Below the pieces are notes generated by a model. That model had not been told where the DNA came from. It made no database searches and saw only the letters and a program-made list of their open reading frames with translations. A program made the position numbers and the translations under genes. A stretch of DNA of 64,000 bases from Vibrio quintilis. Its GTDB lineage: Bacteria > Pseudomonadota > Gammaproteobacteria > Enterobacterales > Vibrionaceae. Below, one piece after another: positions 58,081 through 64,000 of the stretch (the first letter of the stretch is position 1; the number at the start of each line of letters is the position of its first letter). Location of the stretch: the NCBI RefSeq assembly GCF_024529975.1, contig NZ_AP024897.1, positions 2,232,001-2,296,000 on the forward strand, given 5' to 3'.

Positions 58081-58151
58081 ATGTTCTCTCTTCGATTCAA
58101 TCCGTAAACGTTGTGTTTGAAATACCTTGCGGTTATTCCTCTGAACCTGAC

Positions 58152-59318
58152 TTATCCGCCCAGACGTTGCCTGACAATATTCACGATAAGGCTGGCGGTA
58201 TCACGCAGTGATGTGTCGTCAAAATCAAAGGTGGCGGTGTGCAGGTTTGTCCCTTTTGTCCCCACCATAAACCAGCATACGCCTTCAACCTTATCATTAA
58301 CAAAGAATTGCATATCTTCGCCGCCGGGGGAAGCCGGAACATCAGTCAATACATTGTCCTGACCATAAATTCGTCTGGCACATGCAATCACCGCATCACT
58401 GTGTTCGATGGTATTAATCGTTGCCGGGCACAAGACTTCAAACAGCAAATCATAGGTTGCACCGTATTTACGGCAGACTTTTTCAGCGACACTGTGCATC
58501 TGTTCTTTCATATAGTCGGCAATATGCGCTTCAAAATAACGCATCGTCCCGGCTGACAGTGCCTGCTGCGGAATCCCGTTCACCGCGGTTCCGCCTTCAA
58601 TCTTACAGGTGGCGATGATCGCCATCTCATGTTCAATCACCTGAGTGATTTTGTCCCAGCCACTGACGATTTCACACACGACGCTAATCGGATTAATACA
58701 CTGATGCGGCACCGAGCTGTGGCCGCTTTTCCCGTGGACGGATAACGAGAAACTTTCTCCGCCACCGGTAATTGCACCATATCGCAGCTGCACCGTCCGG
58801 TCCTGCAAACGCGGCATATTATGAAAGCCATACAATTCTGAATACGGATGCGCGTCATACAATCCGTCTTTCATCATCGCCTTTGCACCCTGCCCGGTTT
58901 CTTCACAAGGCTGAAACAGGACTTTGACGCACCCGGAATACTCATTGTGCAGTGACAGATGCCGGATCGCAGCCAGCATGACGGCCATATGCCCGTCATG
59001 CCCACAGGCATGAGCACATCCTTTTCTCTGAGAGGACCACGCCGCGCCGGAGTCATCATTCATCGGCAGTGCATCCATATCACAACGAAATGCGATCGTT
59101 TTACCCGTGCCGGTACCGCACAGCGTGACTACCAGCCCGGTCACACCATAACCGGTGTCATAAGTCACATCCCATGAATCCAGTAAATCTGTCAGATACT
59201 TTTGCGTCCGGTACAGATCAAAGCGCAGCTCAGGAATCTGATGTAACTCCCGGCGCCATCTGATGGCATCTTCCACTAACGATTCATCAATCGTGTCATG
59301 CTTTATTGATGTAATCAT
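58152..59318 (-). CDS. M20 family amidohydrolase / aminoacylase
   Basis: 388 residues. Metal-binding and catalytic motifs: AFRCDMDALPM, HACGHDGH (residues 103-110), FQPCEETGQGAKAMM with the catalytic Glu, FHNMP, and the late PGGEDMQFF. The group includes N-acyl amino acid and hippurate hydrolases and N-acetylcysteine deacetylases. It starts 20 bases after the permease gene. Substrate is inferred from context to be an N-acylated or conjugated (sulfur) amino acid. Confidence 0.9.
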   Translation of the reverse strand: MITSIKHDTIDESLVEDAIRWRRELHQIPELRFDLYRTQKYLTDLLDSWDVTYDTGYGVTGLVVTLCGTGTGKTIAFRCDMDALPMNDDSGAAWSSQRKGCAHACGHDGHMAVMLAAIRHLSLHNEYSGCVKVLFQPCEETGQGAKAMMKDGLYDAHPYSELYGFHNMPRLQDRTVQLRYGAITGGGESFSLSVHGKSGHSSVPHQCINPISVVCEIVSGWDKITQVIEHEMAIIATCKIEGGTAVNGIPQQALSAGTMRYFEAHIADYMKEQMHSVAEKVCRKYGATYDLLFEVLCPATINTIEHSDAVIACARRIYGQDNVLTDVPASPGGEDMQFFVNDKVEGVCWFMVGTKGTNLHTATFDFDDTSLRDTASLIVNIVRQRLGG

Positions 59319-59338
59319 AACGATTTATCTCCCGAAAA

Positions 59339-60658
59339 TTATGCGCTGACTTCTTTTATCTGCTTTGCTTTCTTCTGCGCCATCAGGAAGAAAGGTGAAA
59401 TCAGTGCCATAAAACCTAAACCAACGAAAATCTTCACCGGCGGCTGGTCTGCAAGCAGATACAGACAAATACCAACCGCGATCACCGGCATCAGCCAGCC
59501 AAACGGTGCTTTAAACGACGCCTGAGCCTGTGCATCGCCGGCAAAACGTTTGCGGAACACCAGCACACTCAAACAGGTGGGAATATACTGAACAAAGCGG
59601 GCCACAACTGACAACATTGCAAGCTGGGCAAATGAACCACTCAGTGCAATCGGCACGGTGACCAGACAGGACGCCAGGATCGCCACCACAGGCACGCCAT
59701 GACAGTTTTTTCTGCCAAAAAATGCCGGGACCATCTGGTCATCCGCCAGAGGCAGCAGTGCCCGCGGAATATGAAATGAAGCAGCCACATTAATCCCGCC
59801 GATTGAAATGATCGAGCCGATAGTGATCAGCCAGTAACCGAAGTCGCCGGAAACCACCCGCGCCGCATCAGCTAACGGTGTACCGGACTTGGCAACGGAT
59901 TCACCTAATACACCCACGGTCACAGCCATAACCAGTGCATAAAACATCATGACAATGCCCAGAGAAATGCAGATTGCCCGCGGCAGATTCTTTTTCGGAT
60001 TCTCCATATCTTCCGCAGCTGTACCAAATGTTTCAAAACCAGTAAAAGAATAGAAGGCAAGTACCAGCGCAGATGTGAGGGTTTCAGGACTCAGGGAATA
60101 ATCTGCCTGAACAGCATGGCCGGGCATGATATTTTCCGGATGAATATACCAGACACCGACAACAATCAGGAAAGCCAGCGGCAGCATTTTCGCCACGGTA
60201 GAAAGATTGTTAACTATTTTTGCAGCATTGACACCAGAAAGGTTCAACACAGTCAGCAAGACAATAATGCCGATGATCACCCCGTAACAAAGCAAGGTAT
60301 TGTCCGTAAAACCAAACGTACCGGACAGTATGTTTTTAAAAGCCACCGCCATCACAGCCCAGGCGATACACTGCATAAACCATTTCAGAAAGCCGACTTC
60401 AAAACCGGCAAATTTACCAAATGCTTCTTTGGTATACACATAAGCGGCTCCGTTTTTACTGAAGTAACCAGCCGCCTCAGCAAAACACAGGGCGATGGTT
60501 GCCACTAAAGCACCGGTGATAAACACAATCGCCACCGACCAGTCACCGGCAAATTTATAAAGAGAGGCCGGAAGCAAAAATATCCCGGAACCAATAATTG
60601 AGTTAAAACCAAGCAGGACAATCGACCAAAGGCCGAATTTTTTTTGTTTTTCTGTCAT
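59339..60658 (-). CDS. APC superfamily amino acid permease
   Basis: 439 residues with about twelve helices. The N-terminal GFNSIIGSGIFLLP unwound-helix motif and FYSFTGFETFGTAAEDMENPKKNLPRAI are characteristic of APC antiporters/symporters. It is the first gene of a five-gene minus-strand block with an amidohydrolase, PCS-like enzyme, RidA and cysteine desulfidase, so it may import cysteine, cystine or a peptide product thereof. Confidence 0.9.
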   Translation of the reverse strand: MTEKQKKFGLWSIVLLGFNSIIGSGIFLLPASLYKFAGDWSVAIVFITGALVATIALCFAEAAGYFSKNGAAYVYTKEAFGKFAGFEVGFLKWFMQCIAWAVMAVAFKNILSGTFGFTDNTLLCYGVIIGIIVLLTVLNLSGVNAAKIVNNLSTVAKMLPLAFLIVVGVWYIHPENIMPGHAVQADYSLSPETLTSALVLAFYSFTGFETFGTAAEDMENPKKNLPRAICISLGIVMMFYALVMAVTVGVLGESVAKSGTPLADAARVVSGDFGYWLITIGSIISIGGINVAASFHIPRALLPLADDQMVPAFFGRKNCHGVPVVAILASCLVTVPIALSGSFAQLAMLSVVARFVQYIPTCLSVLVFRKRFAGDAQAQASFKAPFGWLMPVIAVGICLYLLADQPPVKIFVGLGFMALISPFFLMAQKKAKQIKEVSA

Positions 60659-61402
60659 TATTATAACCTTCCACTGTAGGGGTCCGGATTCTTTCCGCTG
60701 AATTCATACCGGAAAGATGAATTCAGCGGTACCGGATGAGTCTTATTATTTTTAATGTTCATATTCAGTAAGCCGGAGCATCAGAAGGACTATTTTTATT
60801 GTTTTCAGTGCGGTTTCTGATCCTGTTTTCCGACGAATCTGTTGACAAGCATACCCCTAAAAAAGAAGAAAAAAATCATATAATTTACTCATAAAGCCTC
60901 ATAAACCAGAAATAATTACTATAGATAACATTATTTGTAGAAATTATTTTTCCGTCATGATCCACAACAAAATAATGTTGGGAAAAATGCAGGGAAATAT
61001 GGTGCATCTCACAAATCTGCAGATAGAAAATCACAGATATTTCAGCTGGTTATACCCAAACCAACTGAAGGTGCAGGTTGCCTGGGTATACATATCAGTC
61101 AGAAAATAAAATGGGGGTCAGAAGGAGAAAGGCAGGTTCAAATGAAAAGAAGATACCGGCGAAAGAAGGTCATGCTGACCCTGAAAGCCGGGAAAGAAGC
61201 GGGTTTCAGTCTGTCGCCGGCGTCTGATGATTAATGAGCAAAATATATTCTGCCGGGGGGGCCGGATAAGACTATCCGGGAGCATGCAATCATCATCAGC
61301 CGCAGTAAGACTGAAACCCTTTTAGCTGACAAAGCGAAAAGAATGTCGTCGCTGACAGGCCCGGATAACCTGACGATACCGATGCTCCGGGCCGTTGTCT
61401 CT
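60659..61402. other. Intergenic region upstream of permease operon
   Basis: About 740 bases. AT-rich part near 60850-61000 likely includes the permease promoter. A palindromic repeat lies at 61051, and CCGGATA / TATCCGG at 61262-61279 is a further hairpin. A 30-codon plus-strand frame (61142-61234) with a weak ribosome site is not convincing. Confidence 0.5.
61051..61090. repeat. Palindromic intergenic repeat, 40-base form
   Basis: TATACCCAAACCAACTGAA, GGTGCA, then GGTTGCCTGGGTATA; short-loop version with imperfect arms. Confidence 0.8.
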
Positions 61403-63457
61403 TTAGTCGGTTGTCTCTGTCTCTGTGGTATAACTCAACCCGAACCCATAAGCATAGAGCGGGTCAGCCGAATCATGGGGAACATCTTCATCCTGCGCCA
61501 GCACCGCATCCCAGCTGGATGGCAGTTCGAACGGTAAATGCCCCTTTGGTTTTATCTTGCCGGTCAGGACATCGAACATCGCGCTGTCCAGTGCACCAAA
61601 GTTTGCCACAATTGCATTCGCCTTCGGCTCAACGGCTGTCAGGATCGCCGGACGGTCAAGGTAAACAGACAGCACCAGCGGAATTCCGGCATCAACCACC
61701 TTCTGAATCGCCGCCAGATCATCACTGCCGGTATAAACCCCGTCATGATTTTCGGACTGAACCAGATTCGCCTCATCAGCAAAACCAAGCTGACCAAAGT
61801 GAACCGTGCCAAACGGATAATGCGGATCGGTCTCGTAAGGCGTGTTCACCCGCATAATCGCCAGATCCGCATCCGCCGGGTCATCAACCACTTCGAATCC
61901 ATAAGACGCAGCAACAGTTGCATTACTTTGGTACAGATAAACCTTAGGATAAGTTTGTGCACTGACCGGCAGCAGGTCAGACTGATTTTTCAACAGCACA
62001 TGTGAAGTACTCTGCACCTGTTTTGCGGCCGACTGAAACTCATCATTCCCGACCAGCGCAACGGCCGCATCAACATCCACATAAGGATTTTCAAATAAAC
62101 CCAGGTCAAATTTCTGCACCAGAATCCGGGTCACAGCCGCATCAATTTGCGCTTGTGTCACCAGTCCGGCCGATTCTGCACTGAGCAGATAAGACGAATC
62201 ATCCACGCCGCCAAACTGATCAATACCGGCATTCACGGCTTTGGCATAGCGCTGGGCAATCGTCAGATCTTCAACACCCCACGACATACCGATAGGTACC
62301 GTCCAGACACTCACGCCCTGTTCAACTTCTTCATCGGTCAGTCCGCTGATACATTTATCGCCGCAATCATTGACGATCGCCCAGTCACTTAACACCACGC
62401 CTTTAAACTGATAAGTCCCGCGCAGCAATGTGGTCAGAATCTGTTGATTAAAACCAAAACCAACCTCTTCGATGGATTCATTGTTATAAGTCACATCCAT
62501 CGGCTGACCGTAATAAGGCATCACCGCAGCAACATTTGCATCAAATGCCCCTTCAAACGGAATCAGGTGATAGCCGAAATTATTGCCCGGATAAACCTGC
62601 TCTTTCCCCCACTGGTTATGGGCATCGAGACCATTTTTCTGCGGCCCGCCTCCGGCGAAGTGTTTGACCACTGTGATCACTGAATCTTTCGTCAGTCCGT
62701 CATCACCATCCTGGAACCCTTCGATATAGGCTTTGACCAGGTTTTTAGCCACATAATTATCTTCACCAAATGTGCCTGAAACCCGTCCCCAACGCGGTTC
62801 GGTCGCCAGATCGGCCTGAGGTGACAGTGCTTCCTGAACCCCGACAGCCCGGTATTCCTGACGGGCAATCTGTGCAAAATTTCTAACCACAGCAGCATCA
62901 TTCAGTGCCGCAAATCCAAGTAATTCCGGCCATTGAGAAAAACTGCCGGCCGCTACAGAAGTTGCATTCGGATCATTGGTGAAGTGATTACGGGGGTCAG
63001 TACTGACAGTCACCGGAATCCCCAGCCCGATCGCCTCCACTTTTGCCTGCAGAGCGTTATTGTCTGTCGCAATGTATTGCGGATCCCCGGACATCCGGGT
63101 AATAAAGGTATTCACATAACGATTCAGCACATCCGACATGCTGTCTAAATCCACCCGGCCATCACTGTCTAAGGTCAATGTCCCGTGCATCATCAGGCCG
63201 GCCTTTTGTGCCAGTGACATTCTGGAAAGCAAATCCGCTGCCCGCGTTTCACTGTCTAAACGCCAGTCTTCATAAGGATTCAGGGTATTATCCTGATTCA
63301 GATCTTTAAACTGATAATCATCAACACTCAACAAGACTGCACTTCTGTGCCCCAGCTCAGGCTGGGTATACGTCGTCTCAGAATCAGAACCACACCCGGC
63401 CAGTATCGCCGACAGTGCAGCAGCCACTGCTGTGACTGTTAATTTATTGTTTTTCAT
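61403..63457 (-). CDS. GH3 beta-glucosidase-type lipoprotein
   Basis: 684 residues. Lipobox ILAGC with lipidated Cys22 followed by GSDSE, so a surface or periplasmic lipoprotein. N-terminal GH3 barrel: DWRLDSETRAADLLSRMSLAQKAGLM, EALSPQADLATEPRWGRVSGTFGED, VVKHFAGGG and the nucleophile Asp358 in GVVLSDW. The C-terminal alpha/beta sandwich is present (TSHVLLKNQSDLLPV), but no fibronectin-type tail follows the final YGFGLSY. It probably releases glucose or another sugar from oligosaccharides such as those made by the GH6 cellulase. Confidence 0.9.
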   Translation of the reverse strand: MKNNKLTVTAVAAALSAILAGCGSDSETTYTQPELGHRSAVLLSVDDYQFKDLNQDNTLNPYEDWRLDSETRAADLLSRMSLAQKAGLMMHGTLTLDSDGRVDLDSMSDVLNRYVNTFITRMSGDPQYIATDNNALQAKVEAIGLGIPVTVSTDPRNHFTNDPNATSVAAGSFSQWPELLGFAALNDAAVVRNFAQIARQEYRAVGVQEALSPQADLATEPRWGRVSGTFGEDNYVAKNLVKAYIEGFQDGDDGLTKDSVITVVKHFAGGGPQKNGLDAHNQWGKEQVYPGNNFGYHLIPFEGAFDANVAAVMPYYGQPMDVTYNNESIEEVGFGFNQQILTTLLRGTYQFKGVVLSDWAIVNDCGDKCISGLTDEEVEQGVSVWTVPIGMSWGVEDLTIAQRYAKAVNAGIDQFGGVDDSSYLLSAESAGLVTQAQIDAAVTRILVQKFDLGLFENPYVDVDAAVALVGNDEFQSAAKQVQSTSHVLLKNQSDLLPVSAQTYPKVYLYQSNATVAASYGFEVVDDPADADLAIMRVNTPYETDPHYPFGTVHFGQLGFADEANLVQSENHDGVYTGSDDLAAIQKVVDAGIPLVLSVYLDRPAILTAVEPKANAIVANFGALDSAMFDVLTGKIKPKGHLPFELPSSWDAVLAQDEDVPHDSADPLYAYGFGLSYTTETETTD

Positions 63458-63942
63458 AGGAACTCCAGAGGTAAAAATGAGGATAAATCTTTTTGATTGA
63501 TTTGTTTTTTATTTACTTTACCAACCGGCGGACAGAATGTTTTACCCGATAAAGACTAAAAATTATCAGATTGTTGCACGATGGGATAAGTGTGAAACCA
63601 TTCAAATTATTAATCAATGACCTGTTAAATATTTGTATTAGTCATCACGGCTCACAGAATCAATATAAATATTATTTATGATGAATGACTTTTATTTTAT
63701 ACCCAGGCAACCTGAAGATGCATGATTCAGCGTACAGCCGAAAGGTACAGTTCAAGGAAAGGGGATGCAGGAATGTCCCTGCTTTTCAAATTCACCTGAC
63801 GCAGAAATAAACCTTTCAGCTCACGCCCTGCAGGTGAGTTAGTTTAGGTAATATTCACCGGAGTAATTGTGTGAAAACTGTCTCCAGCCCGCTGGTATCC
63901 TCTATCTGGATGAAGATCCGAACAAAAATAGAGGAGAAACAA
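63458..63942. other. Intergenic region with half compound repeat
   Basis: About 480 bases. AT-rich upstream region of the GH3 gene, then the 143-base repeat described separately, then roughly 100 bases with a ribosome site for the last gene. Confidence 0.5.
63698..63840. repeat. Half copy of the 266-bp compound element
   Basis: Starts with arm TATACCCAGGCAACCTGAA and continues through GATTCAGCG, AGCCGAAAGGTACAG, GATGCAGGAATGTCCC and CTTTCAGCTCACGCCCTG, which is the reverse complement of about 6763-6902. It stops at GTGAGTT, exactly where the inner hairpin of the full element would begin; the other arm is absent. Confidence 0.78.
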
Positions 63943-64000
63943 ATGATAAAAGCAACCGGAATTCATCAAAAAGAATTATGTGGATCCGGGGGAAGAATTG
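63943..64000 (+). CDS. Start of an unidentified gene (partial)
   Basis: ATG 63943 follows GAGGAGAAACAA, a strong ribosome site. The 19 visible codons read MIKATGIHQKELCGSGGRI, with no stop. Too short to identify; no signal peptide visible. Confidence 0.45.
   Translation, partial: MIKATGIHQKELCGSGGRI

Noticed and set aside
61142..61234. 30-codon plus-strand frame with a weak ribosome site
   Set aside because: Very short, highly basic, no conservation evidence; chance is likely.

Overview
The window looks like a chromosomal segment of a Vibrionaceae bacterium, most likely a Vibrio with plant-polysaccharide-degrading capacity. The evidence is an AinS/LuxM-LuxN quorum-sensing pair, a PrtV-type M6 protease with two PKD domains, a trp operon in the order E-G-D-CF-B-A with separate trpG and trpD, and gene neighbourhoods shared with gamma-proteobacteria (trxB-cydD-cydC; rluB-yciO-rnm-trpL). 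The species cannot be fixed from the sequence alone. I saw no rRNA, tRNA, CRISPR array, prophage or intact insertion sequence.

Layout. 0-0.8 kb: start of a secreted CBM2-PKD-GH6 cellulase (minus strand, runs off the edge). 1.5-6.2 kb: thioredoxin reductase and the CydDC exporter. 6.2-7.1 kb: a gene-free stretch with nested inverted repeats. 7.1-11.3 kb: a secretion island with a small protein resembling the PrtV propeptide, PrtV itself, and two paralogous small secreted proteins. 11.6-15.3 kb: a lactonase, then rluB, yciO and rnm. 15.35-22.4 kb: the trp operon with a TrpR-type operator, leader peptide and attenuator. 22.7-26 kb: a dicarboxylate/amino-acid symporter, yciB, yciA, yciI and a pilotin-like lipoprotein. 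26-27.9 kb: a GltD-like iron-sulfur flavoprotein. 28.5-32.3 kb: luxM/ainS and luxN. 32.3-38.5 kb: two orphan solute-binding proteins, an unknown secreted protein, mmsA and a decapitated ABC ATPase. 38.5-42.4 kb: potABCD. 42.8-45.4 kb: rhlE, a GNAT acetyltransferase and a sugar O-acetyltransferase. 45.5-51.2 kb: a sigma-54 activator facing a textbook sigma-54 promoter that drives a sugar/inositol-type operon. 51.3-55.2 kb: a DUF2231 protein, a FlaG-like protein, a binding protein and a chemoreceptor. 55.4-60.7 kb: a five-gene block (permease, M20 deacylase, phytochelatin-synthase-like enzyme, RidA, cysteine desulfidase). 61.4-63.5 kb: a GH3 lipoprotein. 63.9 kb: the start of an unknown gene.

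Themes. Extracellular degradation (GH6, GH3, PrtV) goes with secretion support (a T2SS pilotin-like lipoprotein). The 55-61 kb block reads as a thiol/glutathione salvage route ending in cysteine desulfidase, with RidA positioned to clear the 2-aminoacrylate it makes. A palindromic repeat with arms TATACCCAAACAACCTGAA / TTCAGGTTGCTTGGGTATA recurs about a dozen times, always between genes. A 266-bp compound form lies at 6.6 kb and a half-copy at 63.7 kb; one copy lies directly against the broken end of the ABC ATPase.
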